A stretch of DNA of 64,000 nucleotides from Clostridium sp. C8-1-8. Its GTDB lineage: Bacteria; Bacillota; Clostridia; Clostridiales; Clostridiaceae. This document shows, piece after piece, positions 44,345 through 57,011 of the stretch. A program made the translations under genes and the position numbers. Position 1 is the stretch's first letter; each line of letters begins with the position of its first letter. Under the pieces are notes generated by a model that had not been told where the DNA came from, searched no databases, and worked only from the letters and a program-made list of their open reading frames with translations. Location: the NCBI RefSeq assembly GCF_009928445.1, contig NZ_JAABNO010000004.1:62001-126000 (forward strand), given 5' to 3'.

Positions 44345-44382
44345 AAAAAGAATTCCGGTGATTTAGAGGAATTCTTTTTTTT
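44345..44382 (+). terminator. Terminator after the phospholipase-like gene
   Basis: AAAAGAATTCC pairs with GGAATTCTTTT over an 11-base loop, followed by further Ts. Confidence 0.88.
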
Positions 44383-44427
44383 ATGTAGAATACTAATTTA
44401 AGATAATATTAACAAAGGTGGTATTAT

Positions 44428-44976
44428 ATGGAATATACTTTAGATTTAAGAGAGATAAATTTAGATGGAGATTTACTTGATATAGGAAAAGAAAACTATG
44501 GTATAATATATAACTTGAAAAAGAATATGGATGATGAGATATCAGTGGATTATTATAGCGATAGTAAAACTATAGCTGAAGAGGAAAAAGTATTTTACGA
44601 TGGCGCGGTTTTATTTTTTACCATGGGAAAAATTTATACTAATAGCGAAAGAAGAGGTATAATAAAACATGTGTGGGATTTGATAAAAGATGATGGTTAT
44701 CTTTATATATGGGATTATGATAAAAAATCAAAGGAGATAGTAAATGCCAAGATAAATGTGCTACTTCCAGGAGAAAAAACTAAATCCTTTAAATATAGAG
44801 ATCTAAATCCTATCAATCAACTTAATATTGATCTTCTAAAAAAAGTTGTAGAAAGCTATTTTGAAATAGAAAAAGTTGATTTTTATGATAAAATTTACTT
44901 TGTGAAAGCAAAAAGAAGGGAAAGAACAGCGGATGAAAATATTATTAACAGGGGTAAATTCAAAATACATACATAG
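44428..44976 (+). CDS. Vestigial class I methyltransferase-like protein
   Basis: A 182-residue protein with the outline of a Rossmann methyltransferase (LLDIGKENYGIIYNL for strand 1, AVLFFTMGKIY for strand 4, LIKDDGYLYIWDY for strand 5). Motif I lacks the GxGxG loop that binds S-adenosylmethionine, so catalysis is doubtful. AAAGGTGG precedes the ATG. Its last 44 bases overlap the next gene in another frame, which shows tight coupling to the radical SAM protein. It may be a partner or specificity subunit; that is inference. Confidence 0.7.
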   Translation: MEYTLDLREINLDGDLLDIGKENYGIIYNLKKNMDDEISVDYYSDSKTIAEEEKVFYDGAVLFFTMGKIYTNSERRGIIKHVWDLIKDDGYLYIWDYDKKSKEIVNAKINVLLPGEKTKSFKYRDLNPINQLNIDLLKKVVESYFEIEKVDFYDKIYFVKAKRRERTADENIINRGKFKIHT

Positions 44977-46612
44977 TAATTTAGCTATACGCTATCTTAA
45001 AGCCTATACTGAAGAGTTACCATGTGAATGTAAAATAAGAGAATTTAGCATTAATGACAGAATTGAAATAATACTAGAACAGATAATAACAGAGAAGGCA
45101 GATGTGGTGGCATTTTCTTGCTATATCTGGAATATGGAATATGTAAATAAGCTTGCAAATCTAATAAAGCTAGTTGATAGCAATATAGAGATATTATATG
45201 GTGGACCTGAGGTTTCCTATGACAGTGAGAATTTCCTTAAGGAGAACTTAGGAGAGTATGTAATTGCTGGCGAAGGAGAAGAGACCTTTAAGGAATTTGT
45301 AGAATATAAACTTGGTCAAAGAGAAATAAAATCAATTAGAGGCCTTTATTACAGAGCTGAAGATGGTATTCTATTTAATGGTATAAGACCTCAGATGAAT
45401 ATGAATAAATTAGTATTCCCTTATAAAGAAGGGGATAAGGAGATTCATAATAAGATTGTCTATTATGAAGCTTCTAGAGGATGTCCGTTTAAATGTAAGT
45501 ATTGTTTATCTTCTACAGCAGATGGGGTTAGATTTCTAGATATAGACAGAGTAAAGAAAGAGCTAAAGTTCTTTATTGATGAAAAGGTAAGACTTGTTAA
45601 GTTTGTTGATAGAACCTTTAATTGCAAGCATGATTTTGTTAAGGAAATCTGGATCTTTCTCATAGAGCAAGATACTGAAACTACTTTTCACTTTGAGATA
45701 TCAGCAGATTTATTAAGAGATGATGAGATAGAATTGTTAAACAGAGCGCCTAAAGGAAGAATTCAGCTTGAAGTTGGAGTTCAAACCACTAATAATCAGG
45801 TTTTAAATAATATAAATAGATATGTTGGTTTTGAAACTCTAAAGGATAAGGTTGTAGGGATAGCTAAGGCCAATAACGTAAAGCAACATCTAGATCTAAT
45901 TGCAGGTCTGCCAGGAGAGGATTTTTCATCTTTTAAAGATTCCTTCAATGATGTGCATTCTATAAGACCTGATGAAATACAGCTTGGATTCTTAAAACTT
46001 CTAAAGGGATCTTCTATGAGAGAAGAAGCTGAAAAGTGGGGTATAGTTTATGCGCCTTACGCTCCCTATGAAATCCTAAAATCAAAGGATATAAGCTACG
46101 AAGAACTTTTAGAGCTTAAAAAGGTAGAAGAAATAGTGGATAAATACTATAATTCTCAAAAGTTTAATACTATTTTAAAATACTTCTTAAGTAAGTTTGA
46201 AAGTCCTTTTGACTTTTATCATGAAATGGGTAAGTATTTTTATGATAGAGGATATTTTAATATAAATATAGGAAACACAGAGTATTATAGAGCCTTTGTA
46301 GACTTTAATAATTATAGATTTAGCGGAGAAAATGATAAAGCAGTAAGAGATATAATCAAATATGATTATCTAAGATATAATAAGAAAAAGTGGCTTCCTG
46401 ACTTTTTGAATAGAGATATTACCAAGGAAGAGGAAAGAATAATAAAGGACAATTTAAAAGAGGATATGAATCTAAAGAGAGCTCATATAGAAAAGTTTGA
46501 TTTAGATGTTAAAAAGTATTTGGAAAATAATCAGTTTTGTATGGAGACTAATTACATAATATTTGACTTAGATGATGCAGATAATATGATATATCTTCAG
46601 AGGGAATATTAA
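44933..46612 (+). CDS. B12-binding-domain radical SAM protein (DUF4080 type)
   Basis: A 559-residue protein. The N-terminal cobalamin-binding Rossmann domain has KILLTGVNSKYIHSNLA and VVAFSCYIWNM (about 1-140). The radical SAM core has CPFKCKYC (about 184-191) for the 4Fe-4S cluster, followed by VGVQTTNNQVL. The C-terminal DUF4080-like segment has many aromatic residues. Such enzymes do methylations or rearrangements; the substrate is unknown. It overlaps the methyltransferase-like gene by 44 bases. Confidence 0.88.
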   Translation: MKILLTGVNSKYIHSNLAIRYLKAYTEELPCECKIREFSINDRIEIILEQIITEKADVVAFSCYIWNMEYVNKLANLIKLVDSNIEILYGGPEVSYDSENFLKENLGEYVIAGEGEETFKEFVEYKLGQREIKSIRGLYYRAEDGILFNGIRPQMNMNKLVFPYKEGDKEIHNKIVYYEASRGCPFKCKYCLSSTADGVRFLDIDRVKKELKFFIDEKVRLVKFVDRTFNCKHDFVKEIWIFLIEQDTETTFHFEISADLLRDDEIELLNRAPKGRIQLEVGVQTTNNQVLNNINRYVGFETLKDKVVGIAKANNVKQHLDLIAGLPGEDFSSFKDSFNDVHSIRPDEIQLGFLKLLKGSSMREEAEKWGIVYAPYAPYEILKSKDISYEELLELKKVEEIVDKYYNSQKFNTILKYFLSKFESPFDFYHEMGKYFYDRGYFNINIGNTEYYRAFVDFNNYRFSGENDKAVRDIIKYDYLRYNKKKWLPDFLNRDITKEEERIIKDNLKEDMNLKRAHIEKFDLDVKKYLENNQFCMETNYIIFDLDDADNMIYLQREY

Positions 46613-46621
46613 AAATAAAGG

Positions 46622-46741
46622 CGCTGTTAAAGTACTGGGTTGAAATTAAGTGGTCAGTCATCCTATGCTTAAATGAGCTTGAGCTAATAGATTGCTCATA
46701 TAGCATCTCCTTCATGACCACTTGATTTCAACGATGTTATT
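46622..46741 (+). repeat. Palindromic repeat family 2, full copy 3
   Basis: Outer arms TTGAAATTAAGTGGTCA (46640-46656) and 46715-46731 are complementary with one mismatch. Inner arms ATGCT-ATGAGC and GCTCAT-AGCAT continue the stem, giving one long imperfect hairpin of about 90 bases. The left flank GCTGTTAAAGTACTGGG recurs with the other copies. Confidence 0.75.
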
Positions 46742-46759
46742 AAATATAGGTAAAAGAGA

Positions 46760-46812
46760 AAAAGTGCCACTTCTATTTGGAAAGGTAATCCGAATAGAAG
46801 TGGCACTTTTTT
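46760..46812. terminator. Very long terminator stem
   Basis: The stem spans about 20 bp: AAGTGCCACTTCTATT pairs with AATAGAAGTGGCACTT, extended by GG/CC around AAAGGTAAT, with A-run and T-run flanks. It is the likely end of the radical SAM transcript. Confidence 0.85.
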
Positions 46813-46950
46813 ATAAATAATAGTGAATAAGTATAATTAAAGTGGCTGAAATTTTATATTTAAGTAAAAATATATATTCGTAAAAATAATCCTTATCATT
46901 TTTTAATGTATAAAAAGTCCGTTGATGGATGTAAAAAAAATGAAAATGAG

Positions 46951-46979
46951 TTGAAAAATAACTGAAAACATGGTATCCT
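46951..46979 (+). promoter_or_regulatory. Candidate promoter of the V-ATPase operon
   Basis: TTGAAA (46951-46956) and TATCCT (46974-46979) with a 17-base spacer. The -10 is weak. The first gene starts 74 bases later. Confidence 0.5.
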
Positions 46980-47052
46980 TTAATAATAAAGCGTTATTAA
47001 ATAACCTATAAAGCATTAATGTATATTGGTGGTATAGAGGAGGGATGAAGGC

Positions 47053-47368
47053 TTGGCACTAGAAGCAGTTAAAGAAATAACTAATGCAGAGAAGATGGCA
47101 GAGAAACTTATAATAGAGGCTAACAAAAAAAGCAAGGAAATAATAAAAAGTGCTACAAAATTTGGTGAAGAAGAATATAAAAAAGTTTTAATGCAAAGCA
47201 AAGAAGAAGCTGAGAAACTATTAGATTCTGCTACTGAAAGGGCTAAAAAGCAAATTGAAACTCTTAGCATACAGACAAATAAAGAGTTAGATGAAATAAA
47301 TAAAAACCTTACAGAAGAAAAAAAACATAGTGCGGTGAAATTAATAATTGAGAGGATAGTGGATATTC

Positions 47369-47382
<14 letters not shown>
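47053..47382 (+). CDS. ntpF: V-type ATPase peripheral stalk subunit G/H
   Basis: A 109-residue protein that is helical and Lys/Glu-rich throughout (EKMAEKLIIEANKKSKEIIK onwards), as in the coiled-coil peripheral stalk subunit that pairs with subunit E. The start is TTG, 8 bases after GAGGAGG; an ATG at 47045 is out of frame and stops at once. It is the first gene of the nine-gene operon and overlaps the next by 14 bases. Nomenclature differs among species (subunit G, H or NtpF). Confidence 0.85.
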
Positions 47383-49833
<2,451 letters not shown>

Positions 49834-49871
49834 GTAATAAGATACCTTGTTGAGGGTTTGGAGTGATATAA

Positions 49872-50468
49872 ATGTCTAAAATAGAGCATTTAGTTAATAA
49901 AATACTTAAAGATGCTGAAGGTGAGAGTAAAAGAATCTTAGAAGAAGCTGAAAAAGAGAAAGAGTTGGTTGTAAGAAAAACGCTTGAAGAAGCAAAAAAA
50001 GTAGAAAAAACTATAATAGCTAAAGCCTATGAAGAAGCTGAATTAAAGAGAGAAAGAATGCTGTCAACTGCATCCTTAAAACTGAGAAATGAAAAGCTTG
50101 AGCTTAAGCAGAAAATAATGGATGAGGTGTTTCAGCAAGCTTTAAATGATCTTTGTTCTATGACTAAAGATGATTTCTTAATATACTTAAAGTCGGTAAT
50201 TTTAAAAGCAGATATTAAAGGTGATGAGAAGCTTATACTTAACTCTTATGGAAAAGACATTGTGGATAGTTCTTTCATTGCTGAACTTAATACAGAACTT
50301 TTAAACATGGGCAAGGTTGGGACGCTTACAATAAGCGAAGAAACTAGAAATTTTAGAGGTGGTTTTATACTGGAGAAAAATGGAGTGGAAATAAATAATA
50401 CCTTTGAGGCGCTAATAAGTTCTTGTAGGGATGAATTGGAAACAGAGGTAGCAAGTATTCTATTTTAA
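49872..50468 (+). CDS. ntpE: V-type ATP synthase subunit E
   Basis: A 198-residue peripheral stalk subunit. The N-terminal two-fifths are a charged coiled coil (KILKDAEGESKRILEEAEKE); the C-terminal half is an alpha/beta domain (RNFRGGFILEKNGVEINNT) that binds the catalytic head. It partners with the small stalk subunit encoded first in the operon. Confidence 0.92.
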   Translation: MSKIEHLVNKILKDAEGESKRILEEAEKEKELVVRKTLEEAKKVEKTIIAKAYEEAELKRERMLSTASLKLRNEKLELKQKIMDEVFQQALNDLCSMTKDDFLIYLKSVILKADIKGDEKLILNSYGKDIVDSSFIAELNTELLNMGKVGTLTISEETRNFRGGFILEKNGVEINNTFEALISSCRDELETEVASILF

Positions 50469-50486
50469 TTGAGGAGGCTTAAATAT

Positions 50487-51488
50487 ATGGAGGCTATGGA
50501 TTTTACCCAGGTTATTCCGAGGATTAGAGTGCTTGAAAACAGACTCCTTGATAAAGCTAAAATTGATAGGATGACTGATGCAGCTTCTACTGAAGAGGTA
50601 TTAAAAATACTGCAGGAAACTGAGTATAATAATGTTTTAAATAACTCAAGTAATCCTAGAGCTTATGAGGGAGTATTGAGTAATGAATTACAGAGAGTAT
50701 TTAACCTAATGTATGAGGTTAGTCCTTATAGAGAGATAGTTGACTTGATGAGCATTAAGTATGACTTTCATAATATAAAAGTTCTAATAAAAAGCAAACT
50801 TTCTGAAAAGGATATGAAGGATATATTAGTTAATATAGGAACTGTAGAGCTTGAGAAGCTAAGTGATGCTGTAATGAATGAAAGTTATAGAGATATACCT
50901 AAGGTTATGGCAAAGGCAATAGAAGAAGTTCTTTTAGATTTCTCAAAGGAAAAAGATCCTCAGAGGATAGATATAATAGTAGATCGATATCAATATCAGG
51001 CAATAAGGGATATTTCAGAACTACTAGATAATCCTTTCATAGGAAGGTATGTAGATTTTTCAATAGATCTAAGTAATATAATAACCTTATTAAGAGTGAA
51101 AAAACTTAAAAAAGGAAGAGAGTTTTTTAGAGAAACTTTATTAACTGGAGGAAAGCTAGACAAGGATAAGTTGCTTATTCTATTAAATGAAGCTCCAGAA
51201 AATATATATAATAAGCTAGCTCATACTGAGTACGCAATGGTACTTAAAAGTAGCATTGACCATTATATAAAAACGGAATCTGCTAGTAACATAGAAAAAC
51301 TTAGTGATAATTACCTAATGAAGTTTATGAAGGATGCTAAGTATGTAACTTTTGGACCAGAGCCTATATTAGCCTATATATTTGCAAAAGAAAGTGAGAT
51401 AAAGAATTTAAGGATTATAATGGTTGGAAAGTTAAATAACATTCCTTCAGAAGTTATAAGAGAAAGGCTGCGTGAGGTATATGTATAA
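50487..51488 (+). CDS. ntpC: V-type ATP synthase subunit C
   Basis: A 333-residue, all-helical socket subunit (archaeal C / eukaryotic d) that joins the central rotor to the K ring. It is recognised by [13 protein letters not shown] and the late [20 protein letters not shown] motif (about 301-320). The ATG at 50487 follows GAGGAGG by 7 bases; the frame is open upstream to 50469 but that is the ribosome site. Overlaps the next gene by 8 bases. Confidence 0.92.
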   Translation: MEAMDFTQVIPRIRVLENRLLDKAKIDRMTDAASTEEVLKILQETEYNNVLNNSSNPRAYEGVLSNELQRVFNLMYEVSPYREIVDLMSIKYDFHNIKVLIKSKLSEKDMKDILVNIGTVELEKLSDAVMNESYRDIPKVMAKAIEEVLLDFSKEKDPQRIDIIVDRYQYQAIRDISELLDNPFIGRYVDFSIDLSNIITLLRVKKLKKGREFFRETLLTGGKLDKDKLLILLNEAPENIYNKLAHTEYAMVLKSSIDHYIKTESASNIEKLSDNYLMKFMKDAKYVTFGPEPILAYIFAKESEIKNLRIIMVGKLNNIPSEVIRERLREVYV

Positions 51489-51792
51489 AGGTATAGCAGT
51501 TGTAGGAGATAAGGATTCAGTGCTTGCTTTTAAGGCCTTAGGCATAGAGGTGTTTCCAGTTTTTGAGGTGGAAGAGGCGAGAAAAACTATAGATAGACTA
51601 GCTATGAAGGATTATGGCGTTATTTTTGTCACAGAACAAGTGGCAAAGGATATTGAAGATACAATAGAGAGATATAGTAAACAAACACTCCCTGCAGTTA
51701 TACTTATTCCTAGCAACCAAGGATCTTTAAATATAGGATTAAGAAGAATAAGAGATAATGTTGAGAAGGCAGTAGGAGTGAACATCTTATAG
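51481..51792 (+). CDS. ntpG: V-type ATP synthase subunit F
   Basis: A 103-residue subunit of the central stalk with a Rossmann-like fold: [19 protein letters not shown] at the start and AVILIPSN in the middle. It regulates rotor coupling. The ATG at 51481 overlaps the end of ntpC; GAGG lies close upstream. Called F in most bacteria, NtpG in Enterococcus. Confidence 0.9.
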   Translation: MYKGIAVVGDKDSVLAFKALGIEVFPVFEVEEARKTIDRLAMKDYGVIFVTEQVAKDIEDTIERYSKQTLPAVILIPSNQGSLNIGLRRIRDNVEKAVGVNIL

Positions 51793-51809
51793 GAAGGTAG
51801 GTTGGTATA

Positions 51810-53585
51810 TTGAAGACAGGAAGGATAATAAAGGTTTCTGGACCTTTGGTTGTTGCTGAAGGAATGGAAGAGGCCAACCTTTATGATGTAGTTAAGGTTG
51901 GAGAAAAAGGGTTAATTGGTGAAATAATTGAGATGAGGCAGGATAGAGCCTCAATACAAGTATACGAAGAGACTGCAGGTATCGGACCAGGAGATCCGGT
52001 AATATCAACTGGAGAACCGCTTTCTGTAGAGCTAGGACCTGGATTGATAGAATCAATGTTTGATGGTATTCAGAGACCCTTAGATGCCTTTATGAAGGCT
52101 TCTAACAGTGCGTTTCTTGTAAAAGGACTATCTATAAAAGCTTTAAATAGGGAAAAAAGATGGATCTTTAAAGCAGTAGCGAATATAGGTAATAAAGTTT
52201 CAGCAGGTGATATCTTAGGAACAGTACAAGAAACTTCAGTTATAGAACAAAAAATATTAGTTCCATATGGGGTTGAAGGCACTATTAAGGATATAAGAAG
52301 TGGAGAGTTTACTGTAGAAGAAAAAATCTGTTCTATAGCAACTAACTATGGAGTTAAGGAAATAACTATGCTCCAGAAGTGGCCGGTAAGAAAGGGAAGA
52401 CCCTATAGAAGAAAGCTAAATCCAGTAGAACCTATGGTTACTGGTCAAAGGGTAATAGATACGTTTTTTCCAGTAGCAAAAGGTGGAGCGGCAGCAGTTC
52501 CTGGGCCTTTCGGAGCAGGAAAAACAGTGGTGCAGCATCAAATAGCAAAATGGGGTGATGCAGAAATTGTAGTATATGTTGGTTGCGGTGAGCGTGGTAA
52601 TGAGATGACGGACGTTCTTAATGAGTTTCCAGAACTTAAAGACCCTAAAACTGGAGAGAGTTTAATGAAACGTACAGTGCTTATAGCAAACACCTCCAAT
52701 ATGCCCGTAGCTGCAAGAGAAGCATCTATATATACAGGAATAACCATAGCAGAATATTTTAGAGATATGGGATATTCGGTTTCAATAATGGCAGATTCTA
52801 CATCGAGATGGGCAGAGGCTTTAAGAGAAATGTCAGGTAGACTTGAAGAGATGCCTGGTGATGAAGGATATCCTGCTTATTTAGGCTCTAGACTAGCTGA
52901 CTATTATGAAAGGGCAGGGAAAGTTGTATGTTTAGGTACTGAAAAAAGACAAGGTAGCATTACCGCTATAGGGGCAGTATCTCCTCCAGGTGGTGATATA
53001 TCTGAGCCAGTATCTCAAGCTACTTTAAGAATTGTAAAAGTGTTCTGGGGATTGGATGCCCAGCTTGCATATAGAAGACATTTTCCAGCTATAAATTGGC
53101 TTAATTCATATTCTTTATATGCAGATAGAGTTGGACAATGGATGGATAGAAATATAGATGAGCAGTGGTCAGCCTTGAGAACAGAAGCCATGACACTATT
53201 ACAGGAGGAAGCAAATCTCCAGGAAATTGTTAGGCTTGTAGGCATAGATGCATTATCAGAAGCTGATAGATTGAAGCTTGAGGTTGCCAAGTCCATAAGA
53301 GAAGACTATCTTCAGCAAAATGCCTTTCATGAAGAAGATGCATATACTACGTTAACTAAGCAATATAAGATGCTTAAGTTAGTGTTAAGCTTTAAGAAAG
53401 AGGCTGAAAGAGCACTTTCCAATGGTATATATCTAGAAAAAATACTTAACATTCCTTCAAGAGAAAGAATTTCTAGAAGTAAGTATATATCAGAAAATGA
53501 ACTTTCAAGAATAGACCACATTTCGGAAGCACTTAAGGCAGATATAGATAATCTTATAGCAGAAGGAGGTGTACTAGATGCTTAA
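51810..53585 (+). CDS. ntpA: V-type ATP synthase catalytic subunit A
   Basis: A 591-residue catalytic subunit. The N-terminal beta-barrel is followed by the A-type bulge (about 110-185), Walker [13 protein letters not shown] (about 232-243), and Walker [17 protein letters not shown]. It hydrolyses or makes ATP at the head. The start codon is TTG. Its end overlaps ntpB by 8 bases. Confidence 0.96.
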   Translation: MKTGRIIKVSGPLVVAEGMEEANLYDVVKVGEKGLIGEIIEMRQDRASIQVYEETAGIGPGDPVISTGEPLSVELGPGLIESMFDGIQRPLDAFMKASNSAFLVKGLSIKALNREKRWIFKAVANIGNKVSAGDILGTVQETSVIEQKILVPYGVEGTIKDIRSGEFTVEEKICSIATNYGVKEITMLQKWPVRKGRPYRRKLNPVEPMVTGQRVIDTFFPVAKGGAAAVPGPFGAGKTVVQHQIAKWGDAEIVVYVGCGERGNEMTDVLNEFPELKDPKTGESLMKRTVLIANTSNMPVAAREASIYTGITIAEYFRDMGYSVSIMADSTSRWAEALREMSGRLEEMPGDEGYPAYLGSRLADYYERAGKVVCLGTEKRQGSITAIGAVSPPGGDISEPVSQATLRIVKVFWGLDAQLAYRRHFPAINWLNSYSLYADRVGQWMDRNIDEQWSALRTEAMTLLQEEANLQEIVRLVGIDALSEADRLKLEVAKSIREDYLQQNAFHEEDAYTTLTKQYKMLKLVLSFKKEAERALSNGIYLEKILNIPSRERISRSKYISENELSRIDHISEALKADIDNLIAEGGVLDA

Positions 53586-54960
53586 AGAGTATAGAACAGT
53601 CACAGAAGTAGTAGGTCCTTTGATGATCGTGGATAATGTTGAGGGAATCAAATATGATGAGCTTGTAGAGATAGAATTGCATACTGGAGAAAAAAGAAGA
53701 GGTAAAGTGCTTGAAGTACATGAAAAAAAAGCAATGGTACAGCTTTTTGAAGGATCTTCAGGGATCAATCTAAATAAAACTAAAGTAAAGTTTTTAGGTA
53801 GACCTTTAGAAATCGGAGTTTCTGAAGATATGCTTGGGAGAATATTTGATGGTATGGGAAGACCTAAGGATGGAGGTCCGAAGATAATAGCAGAGAAAAG
53901 GCTTGATATTGCTGGAGAGGCTATCAATCCAGTGGCAAGAAACTACCCATCTGAATTCATTCAAACAGGTATATCTGCCATTGATGGATTAAATACATTG
54001 GTTAGAGGACAGAAGCTTCCTGTGTTTTCAGGCTCAGGGCTTCCACATGCGGAACTTGCTGCACAAATAGCTAGACAGGCAAAGGTTCTAAACTCTGATT
54101 CTAAGTTCGCAGTCGTATTTGCAGCTATAGGAATTACTTTTGAAGAAGCAGAGTTCTTTGTGGAAGAGTTCACTGACACTGGTGCTATAAATAGATCTGT
54201 ACTGTTTATGAATCTTGCGTCAGATCCAGCGATAGAGAGAATAGCAACGCCAAGAATGGCTCTTACTACTGCGGAGTACTTAGCTTATGAGAAGGGGATG
54301 CATGTACTTGTTATAATGACAGATATAACGAATTACTGCGAAGCGCTTAGAGAAGTGTCTGCAGCTAGAAAAGAAGTTCCAGGAAGAAGAGGTTATCCTG
54401 GATATCTATATACAGATTTGTCTACTCTTTATGAAAGAGCAGGAAGAATAAAAGGGAAGGAAGGGTCTATAACTCAGATTCCTATTCTTACAATGCCAGA
54501 AGATGATAAGACTCATCCTATTCCAGATCTAACAGGTTATATAACAGAAGGACAGATAATTCTTTCAAGGGAATTGTATAAAAAAGGTGTTATGCCTCCA
54601 ATTGATGTATTACCGTCACTTTCAAGGTTAAAAGATAAAGGGATAGGTAAAGGAAAGACAAGAGAAGATCATTCAGATACCCTAAATCAATTATTCTCAG
54701 CTTATGCTCAAGGTAAGGAGGCAAAGGAACTTGCAACAATCCTTGGAGAATCAGCTCTATCAGAGGTAGATAAAAGTTTTGCTAAGTTTGCTGAGGCTTT
54801 TGAAAAAAACTACGTAGCACAAGGCTTTTATTCAAATAGAACCATTGAGGAAACCTTAAATATTGGATGGGGATTGCTAAAAATACTTCCTAAGAGTGAG
54901 CTTAAAAGAATCAGAGAAGAATATTTAGAAAAATATTTACCTTTAGGAGAGGGTGAATAG
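53578..54960 (+). CDS. ntpB: V-type ATP synthase regulatory subunit B
   Basis: A 460-residue non-catalytic head subunit. It lacks a functional Walker A: the region reads [18 protein letters not shown] (about 151-168), as in B subunits. The conserved [21 protein letters not shown] motif is present in halves ([11 protein letters not shown] and [10 protein letters not shown]). It forms the A3B3 hexamer with NtpA. Overlaps ntpA by 8 bases. Confidence 0.96.
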   Translation: MLKEYRTVTEVVGPLMIVDNVEGIKYDELVEIELHTGEKRRGKVLEVHEKKAMVQLFEGSSGINLNKTKVKFLGRPLEIGVSEDMLGRIFDGMGRPKDGGPKIIAEKRLDIAGEAINPVARNYPSEFIQTGISAIDGLNTLVRGQKLPVFSGSGLPHAELAAQIARQAKVLNSDSKFAVVFAAIGITFEEAEFFVEEFTDTGAINRSVLFMNLASDPAIERIATPRMALTTAEYLAYEKGMHVLVIMTDITNYCEALREVSAARKEVPGRRGYPGYLYTDLSTLYERAGRIKGKEGSITQIPILTMPEDDKTHPIPDLTGYITEGQIILSRELYKKGVMPPIDVLPSLSRLKDKGIGKGKTREDHSDTLNQLFSAYAQGKEAKELATILGESALSEVDKSFAKFAEAFEKNYVAQGFYSNRTIEETLNIGWGLLKILPKSELKRIREEYLEKYLPLGEGE

Positions 54961-54963
54961 TTT

Positions 54964-55605
54964 ATGGCAATACTTAATGTTAATCCTACGAGAATGGAGC
55001 TTACCAAGCTTAAAAAAAGATTAGCTACAGCAACTAGAGGACACAAGCTTTTGAAGGATAAACAAGATGAGCTTATGAGGCAGTTTATAAGTCTAGTAAA
55101 GTACAACAATGAGCTTAGAAAAGAAGTCGAGCAGGAGCTATACGGCTCTTTAAAAGATTTTGTTATGGCAAGTGCAGTAATGAGTTCGGAGTTTTTAGAA
55201 GAAGCAGTTGCTTATCCTAAAGAGAACATAACTGTTGATATAAAAAGCAAGAACATAATGAGTGTCAACGTGCCAGTTATGGACTTTAAGAGAAAGTTAG
55301 AAGGGGATAAAGGAAGCATATTTCCTTACGGCTTTGCCAGTACATCTTCAGAGCTTGACGATTCTATAGGTCAGCTATATAACGTACTGCCTAGGCTTTT
55401 GAAGCTTGCAGAGATTGAGAAAAGCTGCCAGCTTATGGCTGACGAAATAGAAAAGACAAGGAGAAGAGTTAATGCACTTGAGTATAGGACGATACCAGAA
55501 CTTGAAGAAACTATAAAGTATATTAGAATGAAGCTTGAAGAAAATGAGAGAAGTGCATTAACTAGGCTGATGAAGGTTAAAGAAATAATTTCTGAGAAAA
55601 AATAA
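54964..55605 (+). CDS. ntpD: V-type ATP synthase subunit D
   Basis: A 213-residue central rotor shaft, an antiparallel coiled coil. The N-terminus [19 protein letters not shown] and the C-terminal [20 protein letters not shown] are diagnostic. GGAGAGGG precedes the ATG, 3 bases after the ntpB stop. Last gene of the operon before a terminator. Confidence 0.95.
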   Translation: MAILNVNPTRMELTKLKKRLATATRGHKLLKDKQDELMRQFISLVKYNNELRKEVEQELYGSLKDFVMASAVMSSEFLEEAVAYPKENITVDIKSKNIMSVNVPVMDFKRKLEGDKGSIFPYGFASTSSELDDSIGQLYNVLPRLLKLAEIEKSCQLMADEIEKTRRRVNALEYRTIPELEETIKYIRMKLEENERSALTRLMKVKEIISEKK

Positions 55606-55623
55606 TTTGAATATATATTTAAT

Positions 55624-55660
55624 AAAGTGATTTCTGCCTATGGTGGAGGTCACTTTTTTA
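55624..55660 (+). terminator. Terminator of the V-ATPase operon
   Basis: AAAGTGA (55624-55630) pairs with TCACTTT (55650-55656), with an inner TGCC/GGTG region, followed by TTTT. Confidence 0.82.
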
Positions 55661-55833
55661 AAAACTTTTTATTGTATATGAGATTAGATATATATTTTTT
55701 ATAAGTAGAGTTTTATAATATACTAAATGCGTTGAATTAGAAAACGATATATGTTGGTTTCTGGATAGTAAAGCATTAGTACATTTTTTAAAGCTACGTC
55801 ATATTGAGAGTGTAGTTAAATGGAGTATTTTAC

Positions 55834-56268
55834 ATGAGAAAAAGTGAATTTGATATACATGATATTATTAAGTTAGTTAAAAGTGCAAGAGAAGAAGGTA
55901 TTGCAGAATTTTTTTATAATAGTGAAAGAGTTAAGTTGAAATTTAGCTCTTATAATAATGGTCGTGTTAAAAAAGAAGTTAAAGATGAAGTTGCTATAGA
56001 TGATGAGACAAGCTTAAAACATGAGAATATTATTATAAAATCTGAATATGTAGCTAGAATAAGACTTAATGATGAAAATGGGAAACCATTTGTGAAAGTG
56101 GGGAGTTGCATTAAGAAGGGAATGAAGCTTGCAGAGTATGAGTATCTTAAGATAAACTTAGATATTCTAAGTCCTTGCGATGGAGTGATTTCTAACATTC
56201 TTGTAGAAGATAGTATTATTGTAGATTACAATAAAAATTTGATAATTATAGATGTGACTAATAAATAA
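55834..56268 (+). CDS. Biotin carboxyl carrier-like protein with an altered biotin motif
   Basis: A 144-residue protein that follows BCCP along its length. The N-terminus DIHDIIKLVKSAREEGIAEF matches the AccB start, a variable linker follows, and the C-terminal 70 residues form a biotinyl/lipoyl barrel (VGSCIKKGMKLAEYE, then SPCDGVISNILVED). The usual AMKM/AMKL biotin site reads YLKI, keeping the Lys (about 107) but not the flanking residues BirA prefers. No other acetyl-CoA carboxylase gene is adjacent. It may be unmodified, lipoylated, or a relic with a new role. Only a short GGAG serves as ribosome site. Confidence 0.75.
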   Translation: MRKSEFDIHDIIKLVKSAREEGIAEFFYNSERVKLKFSSYNNGRVKKEVKDEVAIDDETSLKHENIIIKSEYVARIRLNDENGKPFVKVGSCIKKGMKLAEYEYLKINLDILSPCDGVISNILVEDSIIVDYNKNLIIIDVTNK

Positions 56269-56333
56269 TTATTAAATTTTATTTATCAATAAAATAATAT
56301 GAGTTTAAAATGGAGTAATGCTATATTTATCTG

Positions 56334-56362
56334 TTTATAATACATAAATTATATGGTATAAT
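56334..56362 (+). promoter_or_regulatory. Promoter of the 56.4-57.6 kb operon
   Basis: TTTATA (56334-56339) and TATAAT (56357-56362) with a 17-base spacer, 28 bases before the first start codon. Confidence 0.55.
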
Positions 56363-56389
56363 ACAGAAAAAGGTTTTAGGAGAAGTACT

Positions 56390-56986
56390 ATGGGGAAAAT
56401 AGATATGAAAAAGATTTTGTTGTTCACTATAGTATCAGTTATAGTCATCACTTTTGCAGTATTATTGTGGACAAGTGTTTCTGGTTACTCTTCAAGCCTG
56501 AAAGATAATGAGAAGGATTTTGAGAGTTATATCGAAAAAACTGTTGGATATGATGTTAACATATTAACAATAAAAGAACAAGAAAATTACAAATATATAA
56601 TGTTTACTAAAAAAGGATCTAGTGATGCCAATCTCTTTGCTTTTAAAAAATGGCATTTTAATAGATTTATTGATGCTGGTGCTACTTTTCACTCCAAGGC
56701 TATGGAGCAAGGTAAATCTAGTAAGTCACTATTTGGAGCACTTAAGATTAGTGAAGAAAAAAATAATCAGAAGTATATAATTTTTGGAATTAATTCTTTA
56801 GATATAGCAAAGTATTATACTGTAGATATAAATGAAAAGCAGTATAAGAAAGATATTAAAGAAATCTATTTTATAGATATTTTATATTTTCATGAATCGA
56901 AAGCGTTAGTACTAGGAGATATAAAGTTTTATGGTAAGCATGATGAAGATGTAACAGACAAACTTATAATTAAAGATGAGAATTGA
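56390..56986 (+). CDS. Hypothetical signal-anchored protein
   Basis: A 198-residue protein. One hydrophobic segment (about 8-30) near the N-terminus predicts a membrane anchor; the rest is outside and rich in Lys and aromatic residues. No known domain can be named. AGGAG precedes the ATG. It overlaps or abuts the downstream regulator gene, so the two form an operon. Confidence 0.7.
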   Translation: MGKIDMKKILLFTIVSVIVITFAVLLWTSVSGYSSSLKDNEKDFESYIEKTVGYDVNILTIKEQENYKYIMFTKKGSSDANLFAFKKWHFNRFIDAGATFHSKAMEQGKSSKSLFGALKISEEKNNQKYIIFGINSLDIAKYYTVDINEKQYKKDIKEIYFIDILYFHESKALVLGDIKFYGKHDEDVTDKLIIKDEN

Positions 56987-57011
56987 CAATAAACCAGTAG
57001 AGGTGAGAGTA

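Larger units (their letters stand above)
46613..47052. other. Intergenic region before the V-ATPase operon
   Basis: It holds the full copy of repeat family 2 (46622-46741), a very long terminator stem (46760-46812), and the V-ATPase promoter (46951-46979). No gene is seen. Confidence 0.5.

Noticed and set aside
46622..46741. Possible CRISPR-like repeat
   Set aside because: There is one copy per site with no regular spacers; it is a dispersed palindrome, not an array. No CRISPR array or cas gene was seen in the window.
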